A stretch of DNA of 64,000 nucleotides from Cheiracanthium punctorium (lineage: Eukaryota; Arthropoda; Arachnida; Araneae; Cheiracanthiidae). The stretch's first letter is position 1, and each line of letters begins with the position of its first letter. The notes beneath the pieces are model-generated. The model worked only from the letters and a program-made list of their open reading frames with translations. It was not told the DNA's origin and did not search any database. Made by a program: the position numbers and the translations under genes. The stretch covers positions 330,664 through 394,663 of the forward strand of contig JAWZYV010011900.1 in NCBI GenBank assembly GCA_038373885.1, written 5' to 3'. Below, piece after piece: positions 10,556 through 20,524 of this stretch.

Positions 10556-11130
10556 TCAAAAATGAAGCGTCGAAGCACCAACACAGAAAAGAACAAATGA
10601 TAGGGAAAGTGTTTTATTTTCATAACCTCGTTTACAAATGGAAATTAATTTAAAATAAGTGTTCAAAATTGCGTCCATCATCATTGATACATGCTTGACG
10701 GCGTCGGTGCAGCGATTGACGAACACTTTCAAAGATAGGAAATTCAAGCACACGTGTAGCAGCGACGGATAATCGAGCAACGAGATCCTCATCGGAGTCA
10801 TAACCTCATCGGAGAGACATAAACGTCCTTCTTCAAATGTCCCCACAAAAAGAAATCGAGGGGCATGAAATCGGTAGACCGGGGTGGCCAAGAAATGAGA
10901 TAACAGTGACCATTGAGTCGATGTGGCATTAGGTATGGGCCAATCAAGAAGTCATTTACAATACTAGCCCACAGATTGACACTGTAGCGTTCTTGAAACG
11001 CATGTGGTCGCGTTGCGTTAGGATTCTTGTTTGCGGCAACAATTGCTACACATAGCAATTGTGCACATTAAATACACCATCTTGTGTAAATGTTGCCTCA
11101 TCTGTAAATAACACATGGGCGGAAAAGTTC
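10556..11130 (-). pseudogene. Mariner-like transposase, DDE part (broken)
   Basis: On the minus strand one frame reads VLFTDEATFTQDGVF (~11110-11070), carrying the first catalytic Asp. After a frameshift another frame reads HAFQERYSVNLWASIVND, LIGPYL, then WPPRSTDFMPLDFFLWG. The family normally has about 40-60 residues between the GxCYL and WPPRS segments, including the second catalytic Asp (HDGAPxH). Here they are joined directly, so the active site is incomplete. The downstream part is also frameshifted. Non-functional. Confidence 0.75.
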
Positions 11131-11200
11131 GTCTGCAGAGCATATTGCTACAGAAACCACTGGCAGAAATTCCTTCGTAGAAGATATTCTTTTGGTTTCA

Positions 11201-11252
11201 AAGCATGTACAGTGTACATGCTTATCAACGTGTACAATGTACACGTTGATAA
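11201..11252. repeat. Two abutting perfect palindromes
   Basis: 11201-11223 has 11-bp arms (AAGCATGTACA) around one G. 11222-11252 has 15-bp arms (TTATCAACGTGTACA) around one A. They overlap by two bases and lie inside the mariner-like element. Confidence 0.9.
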
Positions 11253-11321
11253 TGGAAAGGGTGCAGACGACTATCCCGTAACACTCTCCAAACAGTGTAT
11301 TGACTCACACTCCAAACAGTG

Positions 11322-11779
11322 TGTCACAACTCTAGCGACCGTGGAATTGCGAATGGTAGATCGTCTGTTTCCGAGCGGTTATATTTAATTGAGGCATTCC
11401 TTTGGTTCCGATCCACTTGCGGTAAAAGAAAACATACTCAATAGATCACAATTAACTCTTCTGGATTAAACTAATTTTTAATATTTACAGAGAACTATGT
11501 ACAAAATGATGCAACTATGCTTTCCCATAATGGAAAATAAAAAAAAGTAAATTACACATCATATTTTGTTTCCATCGAGAGGAGAGACACATTGTCCTCT
11601 CTCCCTCCGTTCGAAACTCAACTGCCTCTTCTTTTTTCTCTCGCCCCCTTGTCCAAGCGGGAGCTTGCTGAGTCGGGGGTGACGTCAACTAGGGTCAGGG
11701 GTCAGCATCGACCCTCCCTGGTGAAAGCACATAGATAGAATAATACTGTGAGAGAACACGGGTTTCCAAGGGCGCGACA
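11322..11779 (-). repeat. 3' LTR of the Gmr1-type element
   Basis: 458 bp; on the minus strand it starts TGTCGCGCCC and ends TTGTGACA. Comparison with 17262-17719 line by line shows no difference. Confidence 0.95.
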
Positions 11780-11793
11780 TTATGCCCCCACCT
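11780..11793 (-). other. Polypurine tract
   Basis: AGGTGGGGGCATAA on the minus strand directly precedes the 3' LTR. This is the expected position for the plus-strand DNA primer of reverse transcription. Confidence 0.75.
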
Positions 11794-12051
11794 AAGAGCG
11801 AAATTTGCCCTTAAAGGCTGATTTCCTCCAATTATATAATATATACGAAACAGTCTCACAAGTGATCTATGAATGACCTATCCTTACAAAGTAAGATACA
11901 GGGATTTTTTTTTTTTTTAAACTTTCACTTTGATTAAAAAACATTATAGTAACTCAAAAAACACATACCAAAATAATAAACTAAAATACACCTAAACAAA
12001 CAAAAAAAAATATTAAAACCTGATAAATTACAAATCAAACAGAAAGTAATT

Positions 12052-15000
12052 TTACTCATCCTGCTTTAGTCTTGAAATGGCATCTGCCGCTTTATGATTT
12101 TTACCTGGCCTGTGGGTGATTACATATTTCCATCTTTGAAGCGCCAATGCCCAGCGTGTGAGCTTTGAGCTTCTGGGAGTCACTTCATTTAAATATGTTA
12201 GCGGATTATGATCAGTGATGATCTCCACCGTCCCCCCGTGAATCCACTTATCAAATTTATTGAGTGCAAAAAGTACTGCCCAAGCTTCCTTTTCAATACT
12301 TGCCCAATTTTGCTGAGTTTCAGTTAACTTTTGGCTGGCAAAAGCTATGGGTTTATACTCTCCATTCTCGTCCTTTTGTGTCAGACAACACCCAACAGCT
12401 AAATTCGAACTATCGGCATGCACCTGAAATGGTTCTGAAAAATTAGGTGTCGCCAAAGCAGTAACCCCACACAGTAATTTCTTTAGCTTTTGAAAAGCTT
12501 CCTCATGCTCTCCTTTCCATGGAATATTGGTACTCGGTGAATTTTTCTTGGTCAAATTGGTTAAAGGTACCGAAATCTGAGCAAAATTAGGGATATATGC
12601 TCGATAAAAACCCATAAGACCTAACACTGACCTAACTTCCTTTTTGGTAGTTGGTTGTTTTAAATTTTTAATAACAGCAACTTTTTCTTCATCTGGGGCG
12701 TGTTTTCCCCCTCCAATTCGATGTCCTAAATATTTTATCTCCGTCGCCGCAAAAGTACATTTTTCTAACCGAACGGAAAATCCTAATTTTTCCAGATGAC
12801 TGAAAACATTTTCAATGTGTTTCATATGGTCAGCGAAAGTTTCTGAAAATATGATAACATCATCGATGTAGGCCTGCGCGTACTCGCTGTGCTCTTGTAA
12901 AGCTAAATTCATTTCCCTTTGAAATGTGCCGGCCGCGCCTGATAAACCGTAAGGCATAGTTTTAAATTGCCACTGTCCTGAATGTGTGGTAAAACTTGTT
13001 AATGGTTTGCTCTTTTCTTCCATGGGGATCTGCCAGTACCCTCTTAAAAGATCTATGCTTGTTAACCATTTAGCTGACCCTGCAACATAAATTAACTCTT
13101 CCCGATCTTTCATGGGAAAGCTGGGGACCTTAGTTACCGCATTTAACCCTCTGAAATCCACACATAACCGAGTCGTTGCATCTTTCTTTGCGACACAGAC
13201 AACTGGATAAGCAATTTCTGCGTCTGAAGGTTCAATTAAACCCAAACACAGTAATTCCTTTACCTGTTTATCTACCTCTTTACGATATGCCATTGGTATT
13301 GGATAACAGTGAGGCTTCTTCCTACTCACTCCTTCTATTAATTCTATTTTATGCACCCCAACCTTAGCTGGCTGTACTTCTCTAGTAAATAAATTTTTAT
13401 ACTTAAGAATAATTTTTCTTAAAATGTTTGACTCCTCCCCTTTCAGTTCTGGCAATTTTAAATTATCCAAAGTGGTACCAAAAATTTCTGGAATTTTCTG
13501 TTTATAAGGTACGTTTTCTACCTCCCCAAATTCTTCCTCACCTTCAAAAATCATATTAATTGCATTAGATCTTACAACATATTGTCTAATTTTGTTTTGA
13601 TGGACATGTTTTCTAGACCCGTCCTCCATTTTAACTATAAAAGAATGAAGACCCTTTTGCTCTTCAATAATCGCCGGACCTTGCCATCTTGCGTAGAGTT
13701 TATTCGATGAGTCGGGAATTAATACAATTACTCTGTCCCCTATTTTAAATTTCCTATCGCTCGATCGTAAATTATAATATCGGGCTGTCCTTTGTTGTTG
13801 GACACCTGCTATCAAATTTGCCTGCTCTGCCGCATATTCGAGTTTTGCTTTCAACTCCTGCAAATATTTAGAAACAGGGGTCGTGCTTAGTTGTAATCCC
13901 TTGTGTTCTCCTGTCCAAGTGTCCTTTAAAATTGATAAAGGACCTCGCGGAGGTCTTCCATACAAAAGTTGGAAAGGTGCCACCCCAGTGGTACTGTTTG
14001 GTATTTCTCGATACGCCCACAACACATAAGGTAAAAATAAATGCCACTTTTTCCCTTCGCTCCTTATAACATGATGTAACATCCTTTTAAGGGTAGAGTT
14101 ATACCGTTCCACTAATCCATTGCTCTGGGGGTATTGGGGTGTGGAAAACCTGGGACTTACTCCTAGCCGCTTTTCAAATTCCTGAGTTAATTCCGCCTTG
14201 AAATTCGTCCCGTTATCTGAAGCAATAACATTCGGGATCCCCGTCCTAGAGAAGATTTCTAACAACGCTTCACAGGTTGTCTTAGCTGATAAATTAGTAA
14301 TTGCAACCGCCTCTGCCCAACGACTATGGACATCTACAAGACAAAGAATAAATCGGTGACCTTTAGAGCTGATCGGTTCAATGGGTCCTATTAAATCTAC
14401 ATTTACGACCTGGAATGGCAATTCAGGTCTCGTAACGGGAGTAATTGGGGTTCTATCTTTTACTTTTACTGGTTTTGTCAACTGACATTCGTGACAACTG
14501 CTAACAAAATCATGGACATCCCTCTTTAAACCTTCCCAATAAAAAGAGTATCGTATTCTTTCTGCTGTTTTCCTTTCCCCCATGTGTCCAGCAAAAGGAG
14601 ATTCATGAGCTAATCTTAAAACTTCAGCCCTCCGCCTTTCGGGCAAAACCAATTGAGCACAATTCTCCCCAAGAATTTTTTCCGTGTGAAAGAGATATCC
14701 GTCAGATACATAAAAATTGCTCTTATTTTTTCTTCCTAACTCCCATTGCCTAACAAGCTTTTCACACTCTCTTTGCTGATGCAGAAAAGATAAGCTTTCA
14801 CTGTGACTGATTTCGTCCCGATGTCCATCTATCTCTGATTCATTATCTGCGCTCTCTTTTTCGACCTCTGAACTGCAAGAATCACCTGTTTTGACTTGAG
14901 TTGCTCTCCCCCCTATACAATCATTCCCTGATTCTACAGCTTCGCTGAGCGGAACGTAATTTTCGCCTTGACTCACGTTACTTTCCCTCTTGTCTCCGGG

Positions 15001-16551
15001 GGGGTCCCTATAATCTAATCCTGACTCGCTTTCCCGTAGTCTTTTTATGATAGCCGGAGGTATCAACATATCTTCAAGCAATTCAGGAGCAATAGCACAC
15101 AATATCTCTTCATGAATCACATTCGTTCTGCCATCCTTAGCTATCGCCAAAGGGATGTTTACTAACGGACATTTTATTGCAGGGCCAAAAATGCCCTTTA
15201 AATAAATTGAAGGCTTGTCCCTGATATCTATTTTCGGGACAATACCTCTTCTAATTACTGTTATTTCCGTTCCTGAGTCAACTAAACAATTCGTGACCAC
15301 CCTGTCAACACTAATGTCAATTTTTTCTAACTTACACAATTGATTTTTTATTGTGTTTCCCTCGGGTTTTGACTCTAGTAATTTACTAACTCTAGCAATA
15401 ACTGCTCCTTCTTCGATCTCATTGTCTGACTGAGGATCTTTTTCTACTCTCTTTGCTCTGGCTGACTTAGCGCTTCCCGTATTTTTGTTTTGGGGATTCC
15501 TATTTAATCTCCAACAATCCTTTTTTAAATGGTTCTTTCCCCCACAGTGATAGCAAGAAAAATCCTTTCCAACCCTCCTGTTCAGATCTATTTTACCTTT
15601 TTCCTCATAATTTCCCCTATTGGAATTCTTAAAATCCAAATGTTTCTCCCAGTCCTTACTAGTTTCTCTTTTATGCCCGTTTTTAGGAGTATGGTACGTT
15701 TTTCCCTTCGCCATGTAGAACACATCTATTTCTTGGGCCAACTCTTTAGGTTTAAACCAATTATCCCCTTGCCTAACCCCTATGTGTACAGCCGTTTCTG
15801 AGTCAAGCGTTTCAAATATCCTGTCAGCCACTACCAGCTGCTTTATCGTCTCAAAATCTTGTGCCTTCCTCAACTTACAATAGTAGTCCCACATAGAAGA
15901 TAATCTAGAGGTGAATTGGGCAAACGTCTCACCAGGCTCCCTAATCGCTTTCTTAAAATTTTCCAAACATGTTCTAGCTGACGGTTGGAACTCCCTTAAA
16001 ACTACCTTTTTTAATTCCTCATAATTTTCATACTGTTCCCCTTCGACATATGACAGTAATGGAGCCGCTTTTTCTCCTAACAAGCAAAGCAAAATTTTCC
16101 CCTTTAATTCATCTTCAACCTGTTCACTACTGAACGCTTTTTCCAGACTAGTGAAAAAATAATCCCAGCCTTCGGCTTTGTTTGGAACTTTGACCGTTAA
16201 GAGTCTAATTATCTTAATTACTTCTTCAAACGATCTTTTTCCACCTTGCCCTTCCTGACCTGTTACTATAATTTGACGCCCCTCTTGATCTGACCTTTGT
16301 GACTTTATTTTTTCCATTTCTATCCGTTCCTGAGATTGAAGTTTTAAAATCTCCATCTCATTTTTTTCCCTCACTTGCCTTTCATCAATTATTGACTGTA
16401 ACAGTTCTTTCACTGTTTCCTCGTCATAATTTTCCATTCCTAAAATAATCTTTTTTATATCTATCATCGTTTGCTCTGGTTGGACTTCCAATCCCAATTC
16501 CGATGCTAGCAAAATGAGTTCTGCTTTCCTCCCTCTCATTAAGAAAGCCAT
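12052..16551 (-). CDS. Gag-Pol polyprotein, Gmr1 order (Gag-PR-IN-RT-RH)
   Basis: An intact 1,499-residue frame whose first Met begins right after the leader. Gag is at ~1-330, followed by a CCHC zinc knuckle (CYHCGGKNHLKKDC, 333-346). An aspartic protease follows with DSGTEI (active Asp 425). The integrase zinc finger runs from H649 (HESPFAGH) to CHEC (686-689). The integrase core has D719 (VNVDLIGP), D779 (SDNGTNF) and E815 (NGLVERYN), giving D-x35-E. Reverse transcriptase comes next, with LCVDFRGLN, MPYGLSGAAGTF and YIDD at 1228-1231. RNase H has Asp 1380 (VHADSSN) and TDHNPL near 1447. No stop separates Gag from Pol, so the parts must be released by the protease. No chromodomain or envelope is seen. 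In most Ty3/Gypsy elements integrase is C-terminal; here it is upstream of RT. Confidence 0.95.
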   Translation of the reverse strand: MAFLMRGRKAELILLASELGLEVQPEQTMIDIKKIILGMENYDEETVKELLQSIIDERQVREKNEMEILKLQSQERIEMEKIKSQRSDQEGRQIIVTGQEGQGGKRSFEEVIKIIRLLTVKVPNKAEGWDYFFTSLEKAFSSEQVEDELKGKILLCLLGEKAAPLLSYVEGEQYENYEELKKVVLREFQPSARTCLENFKKAIREPGETFAQFTSRLSSMWDYYCKLRKAQDFETIKQLVVADRIFETLDSETAVHIGVRQGDNWFKPKELAQEIDVFYMAKGKTYHTPKNGHKRETSKDWEKHLDFKNSNRGNYEEKGKIDLNRRVGKDFSCYHCGGKNHLKKDCWRLNRNPQNKNTGSAKSARAKRVEKDPQSDNEIEEGAVIARVSKLLESKPEGNTIKNQLCKLEKIDISVDRVVTNCLVDSGTEITVIRRGIVPKIDIRDKPSIYLKGIFGPAIKCPLVNIPLAIAKDGRTNVIHEEILCAIAPELLEDMLIPPAIIKRLRESESGLDYRDPPGDKRESNVSQGENYVPLSEAVESGNDCIGGRATQVKTGDSCSSEVEKESADNESEIDGHRDEISHSESLSFLHQQRECEKLVRQWELGRKNKSNFYVSDGYLFHTEKILGENCAQLVLPERRRAEVLRLAHESPFAGHMGERKTAERIRYSFYWEGLKRDVHDFVSSCHECQLTKPVKVKDRTPITPVTRPELPFQVVNVDLIGPIEPISSKGHRFILCLVDVHSRWAEAVAITNLSAKTTCEALLEIFSRTGIPNVIASDNGTNFKAELTQEFEKRLGVSPRFSTPQYPQSNGLVERYNSTLKRMLHHVIRSEGKKWHLFLPYVLWAYREIPNSTTGVAPFQLLYGRPPRGPLSILKDTWTGEHKGLQLSTTPVSKYLQELKAKLEYAAEQANLIAGVQQQRTARYYNLRSSDRKFKIGDRVIVLIPDSSNKLYARWQGPAIIEEQKGLHSFIVKMEDGSRKHVHQNKIRQYVVRSNAINMIFEGEEEFGEVENVPYKQKIPEIFGTTLDNLKLPELKGEESNILRKIILKYKNLFTREVQPAKVGVHKIELIEGVSRKKPHCYPIPMAYRKEVDKQVKELLCLGLIEPSDAEIAYPVVCVAKKDATTRLCVDFRGLNAVTKVPSFPMKDREELIYVAGSAKWLTSIDLLRGYWQIPMEEKSKPLTSFTTHSGQWQFKTMPYGLSGAAGTFQREMNLALQEHSEYAQAYIDDVIIFSETFADHMKHIENVFSHLEKLGFSVRLEKCTFAATEIKYLGHRIGGGKHAPDEEKVAVIKNLKQPTTKKEVRSVLGLMGFYRAYIPNFAQISVPLTNLTKKNSPSTNIPWKGEHEEAFQKLKKLLCGVTALATPNFSEPFQVHADSSNLAVGCCLTQKDENGEYKPIAFASQKLTETQQNWASIEKEAWAVLFALNKFDKWIHGGTVEIITDHNPLTYLNEVTPRSSKLTRWALALQRWKYVITHRPGKNHKAADAISRLKQDE

Positions 16552-17238
16552 ATTTAACCAATATTGAAATAGAAAATTTTCCTCACAAAAATGTTAATCA
16601 ATGCACAAAAGTACGTCCCTTATATAGATAACATAACTTCTCAATACCCGGACAATGGAAAAAATACACTGATCATTTGAAATAATAAAAATAACATGCT
16701 TTTCATGCAACAAAATGAAATAACATTAAATAATTATTCAGCATTCTATAAATACTTATTTCATATTTACTTATCATTTCACCCACAACCCAGTGCTGTG
16801 AAATTAACACTACGCTTTTCCTTAAAATAGGTAAAAAGTATTCAGCATTCTCTATAATATTTACTCTAATTTTAATCAACATTCAGCTGATATTTATTTC
16901 TAATAAATGCGCTCCAACATTTACTTAAAATTATAAACATGTTATTTATCATGTCACTTATCCCTGTATCAAACAATCAAGGAAAAGTCACTCACCTTGT
17001 CTGTTGATTTCTTCAGTATCAAACTTTAGTTGTCAGGCTCCTCTCCATAGTAGCAAACACACACGCATACTGTAAACGTCGATTCTTTATATCCGTACTT
17101 GATGATTTGTCGTACCATCATCACAGCAGCACATTTATCCAGTAAGTTGTAAGGATTTACATATTAGCTCGCCATCATTATATAAGCACACATATCCAGA
17201 AATCGGAGTTATAAGGATCTGAGATAGACTTTTCTTTT
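16552..17238 (-). other. 5' leader of the Gmr1-type element
   Basis: An AT-rich untranslated leader between the primer-binding site and the Gag start. A consensus splice donor AAG/GTGAGT sits on the minus strand with its GT at 16995-16994; whether it is used is unknown. Confidence 0.6.
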
Positions 17239-17256
17239 ATCACACCGCTGGCACCA
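17239..17256 (-). other. Primer-binding site
   Basis: TGGTGCCAGCGGTGTGAT on the minus strand lies five bases inside the 5' LTR. TGG pairs with the CCA end of a tRNA. The specific tRNA was not identified. Confidence 0.75.
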
Positions 17257-17261
17257 CTTTA

Positions 17262-17719
17262 TGTCACAACTCTAGCGACCGTGGAATTGCGAATGGTAGA
17301 TCGTCTGTTTCCGAGCGGTTATATTTAATTGAGGCATTCCTTTGGTTCCGATCCACTTGCGGTAAAAGAAAACATACTCAATAGATCACAATTAACTCTT
17401 CTGGATTAAACTAATTTTTAATATTTACAGAGAACTATGTACAAAATGATGCAACTATGCTTTCCCATAATGGAAAATAAAAAAAAGTAAATTACACATC
17501 ATATTTTGTTTCCATCGAGAGGAGAGACACATTGTCCTCTCTCCCTCCGTTCGAAACTCAACTGCCTCTTCTTTTTTCTCTCGCCCCCTTGTCCAAGCGG
17601 GAGCTTGCTGAGTCGGGGGTGACGTCAACTAGGGTCAGGGGTCAGCATCGACCCTCCCTGGTGAAAGCACATAGATAGAATAATACTGTGAGAGAACACG
17701 GGTTTCCAAGGGCGCGACA
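17262..17719 (-). repeat. 5' LTR of the Gmr1-type element
   Basis: Identical to 11322-11779; followed on the plus strand by the CAGTG target duplication. Confidence 0.95.
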
Positions 17720-17731
17720 CAGTGTATTGAC

Positions 17732-18034
17732 TTACAGTCTGTACAACAACACCTCTTGTACTTGACTCGTATGTAGCAGCCACGATTTGCAAGATTCTTT
17801 CTTCAACCGTTGCAGTCCGTACAGTTGTCCGTAAACCAGCGTCGTGTCTGGTAATGTGTGAAACGAACCTGTTTCACAAAGTTGACGATGTAATCTCTGC
17901 ATTCTGTGATCCAGCATTCGTCTGTCAGGATACTGCTCACGATACATTCGTAGCGCAGTTCTGCCGTTTCCATTTGCACGGCCGTACATGTAATGCATGT
18001 CTGCTCTTTCGGCAAACGTAAAGTCTCCCATCAC
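17732..18034 (-). pseudogene. DUF4817-type N-terminal domain of the mariner-like element
   Basis: The minus-strand frame reads MMGDFTFAERADMHYMYG, then TALRMYREQYPDRR and HRQLCETGSFH. This is the helix-turn-helix-like head often found in front of arthropod IS630/mariner-type transposases. The end is out of frame. The domain is cut from its catalytic part by the Gmr1-type insertion 13 bp downstream. Confidence 0.7.
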
Positions 18035-18537
18035 GGACGAAAACTGAAACGAGAATGGCCTCTCTTCCCCAAATCAACGCCGACTGACCATCTACCGGCA
18101 ACGGAAGCAACTACTAACTCCGTTTCCTGCGTTTGTTCCTTCCTGTGTTTGTTCTTCGGTGCTTCACTTTTGACCGTATATTCCTATACAAAATGTGATT
18201 GTTACAGTGTCCTGTACTAGCCCTTAAAGTTTGTACCATGAATTAGCAGTTACTCTGTATATCGAAGTATTGGATTATTTATTTCCCAGTAATCGTACGT
18301 CTTTACTCAGTGGCACAGCGGTGGACCCCAGGAACCCCGCGGTTCGAGGGGGCCCTCGAAGAGTCAGGGCCCCCGAATGTTCTAAAATAGTTAAATGTGG
18401 CTTTTAGGCAAGTAAGATTGAATTCCAAATATCACATATTCTAATATTCTATTCCCTCTGAATTGATCAGTAAGGGGGCCCCTTTTCAATCTCTAGCCGA
18501 GGGCCCCCAAAGAAGCCAGTCCGGGCCTGGCCACAAC

Positions 18538-19639
18538 GTAACGTCTCTCTGAAGTTGCAATGTAAGTTATTGAATATAGAGTGAGGACCTTTTTGGTGAC
18601 ATTGCGTGTAGAGTGTCAGACACGATCTGTCATGATGACATAGCAATAGAATCACAAGCAAATAGTAGCAGGCAAAGCACACTTAACTTCTAGTTGATGT
18701 CATTTATGTTGGACAGGATGTGATTACGATTTGTGTGACAACGTCTCATAAGCAGACGGTAGTAACTTCGCCGTTTAAGAATCTGATTCATCAGGAAAAT
18801 TAGAATTGAAGTAGGAGATTGAATTAGAAATCAATTAAATAGAATTAGAATCAATTAGATAGAATGGAATTTAAATTCGATTAGTATTGAAATAGGTATG
18901 TCGTTTTTTTTTTCTGCCTGATCCACTTATTTTTTGTAAATTCCACCCTTATAAGTCACAGTTCATCTTATGCGTCGGTACATCTTAAGGTTTGTTCAGA
19001 CAGTAGGTATTACAGCTCTAAAGGTCTTCCAGACTTTTACCGTTATTGTACGAGATCGTTAGAGCTTGTATCTCGCTCGGAAAGCTTGCTGTTTGAACGC
19101 ACCTTCATAGAACGGAAAATACAGCACTCGTAGATTCAGCCGTATTTTCGTATCCTCTCATCTCTTATTAAACGATTTCAAAAAAGGAGAAGGTATCATT
19201 TAGTTGAATTTTATTTATTTATTTATTTATTTTTTATATGTATGTACACCCTCCCAAAAAAGTATTCCAGTAAGAGAGAAATTTCCTATTTTAGATTTGC
19301 GAATAATAGTTGAGTTTTTGAAAAACGCACAACTTGACAGAAATATGAAAAGTCATATTTATTCATAGCCTAATTCATATTCTATGATAAATAATTTTTA
19401 ATATACGAAACCAACGTAGGAAATTTATTTCTGACTCGAATACTTTTTTTGCAAGGTGTATGCATATTTAAAGAGATAATATTTTTGCCACGTGAGCTGA
19501 TTTCAATGATTCTTTTTAAAAAAATTCAAATTTGGGGCCCTTTATGGGTGGTCCCATATCAATTTGGACAAGTTCTGATCATATTTTCATGCAAAAAATT
19601 TCTAAAAAAAATTGTTTTTAAACCGTTTACCGAAAGGGC
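18538..19639. other. Unassigned intronic DNA
   Basis: AT-rich with TAGAATTAGAATCAATTA-like local repeats near 18800-18900 and (TTTA)n near 19210-19235. No gene motif found. Confidence 0.4.
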
Positions 19640-20110
19640 TTCCAGTGAAAAGGTGGCAGTTAGTTGTAAGTCAAAAGTCGCCAAGTTTCACCATTTTCGG
19701 AGATTTATCGATGAGTTTGGAATAAAAAAAATAAGTTTCCCAAGCTAAATCCAACTTCGCAGTATCTTCTATATTTTGCGAGAAATTGCAAAAGGGTTTC
19801 CAGTGAAAAGGTGGCAGTTAGTTGTAAGTCAAAAGTCGCCAAGTTTCGCCGTTTTCGGAGATTTATCGATAAGTCTGGCATAAAAAAAGTAAGTTTCCCA
19901 AGCTAAATCCAACTTCCCAGTATCTTCTATATTTTGAGAGAAATTGCAAAAGGGTTTCCAGTGAAAAGGTGGCAGTTAGTTGTAAGTCAAAAGCCGCCAA
20001 GTTTCGCCATTTTTGAAGATTTATCGATGAGTTTGGCATAAAAAATAAGTTCCCCAAACTGAATCCAACTTGGCAGTATCTTCTATATTTTGCGAGAAAT
20101 TGCAAAACCT
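19640..20110. repeat. 158-bp tandem repeat, three copies
   Basis: GGTGGCAGTTAGTTGTAAGTC begins at 19652, 19810 and 19968, a spacing of exactly 158 bp twice. The array ends ~157 bp before the 20.3-kb exon boundary, inside the intron. Confidence 0.9.
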
Positions 20111-20266
20111 TACAATTTTACAATGAGAACAAAATTTTTCGTTATGTTGAAATAATTTGAATTCTCTCTCTCTTTCCTTTTTTTTAAAATCATACTTGTC
20201 TAACTGGAAAGAGTTCAGGGGATGCCACATGTATAGGTTTCTGTAAAAAAAAAAAAAACCTCTCAC

Positions 20267-20481
20267 CTCACGTAGAGTGAAATAGGCACGACGGTGTTCA
20301 TTACGATTCCGTACGAGAAGAAGACGAGTAAGGCTGTGACGGAGGCTCCGCTGGTGATGTTGTCCTGCGACACCAGGGGGTCCCAGGGGAGGTACAGGCG
20401 AAAGTGCTGCCCCGTCACGGTCTCCCAGATCCAACAGGCGACGGTGCAGAAGGTGCAAAGGCTCATCAGGAAGAACACGAT
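20267..20481 (-). CDS. ATP8B: ATP8B-type P4-ATPase, M3-M4 exon
   Basis: Codons 251-322. IVFFLMSLCTFCTVACWIW forms membrane helix M3. An extracytoplasmic loop follows (GQHFRLYLPW), then helix M4 with VFFSYGIVMNTVVPISLY. PISL is the P4-ATPase version of the M4 motif used in lipid transport. Acceptor cttccag/ATC; donor GAG/GTGAGA, splitting a Ser codon with the 8.1-kb exon. Confidence 0.95.
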
Positions 20482-20524
20482 CTGGAAGAGAGGAAGGAAA
20501 AAATAAAAAATAAACGCATTTTAA

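Larger units (their letters stand above)
11322..17719 (-). mobile_element. Full-length Gmr1-type Ty3/Gypsy LTR retrotransposon
   Basis: A 6,398-bp element with identical 458-bp LTRs and a 5-bp target duplication CAGTG (11317-11321, 17720-17724). Minus-strand order: 5' LTR, primer-binding site, 0.7-kb leader, one Gag-Pol frame, polypurine tract, 3' LTR. It lies in the same orientation as the ATP8B exons, so it could supply splice or poly(A) signals to that gene. Integrase is encoded before reverse transcriptase, which defines the Gmr1 group within Ty3/Gypsy. Identical LTRs and an intact frame indicate a recent insertion. Confidence 0.93.
10470..18259 (-). mobile_element. Mariner-like element with DUF4817-type head, split by a retrotransposon
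   Basis: TA target copies are at 10468-10469 and 18260-18261. The ~50-bp inverted ends begin TACAGGATGACTGCTAATTC and TACAGAGTAACTGCTAATTC, both continuing ATGGTACAAACTTT. Without the 6.4-kb retrotransposon it is ~1.39 kb. It encodes a degraded transposase on the minus strand in two pieces (see 17732-18034 and 10556-11130). Confidence 0.8.
10360..18529. mobile_element. hAT-type element, host of nested insertions
   Basis: Ends CAGGCCCGGACTGGCC and the inverse CCAGTCCGGGCCTG are flanked by an exact 8-bp duplication GCCACAAC (10352-10359 and 18530-18537). Subtracting the mariner-like insertion and its TA leaves ~378 bp, so this was a MITE. GGGCCC-rich subterminal segments lie at both ends. Confidence 0.85.

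Noticed and set aside
11322..17719. A Copia classification based on integrase-before-RT order
   Set aside because: The RT and RNase H motifs (LCVDFRGLN, YIDD, MPYGLSGAAGTF) and the integrase HHCC finger are of Ty3/Gypsy type; only the order is Copia-like.
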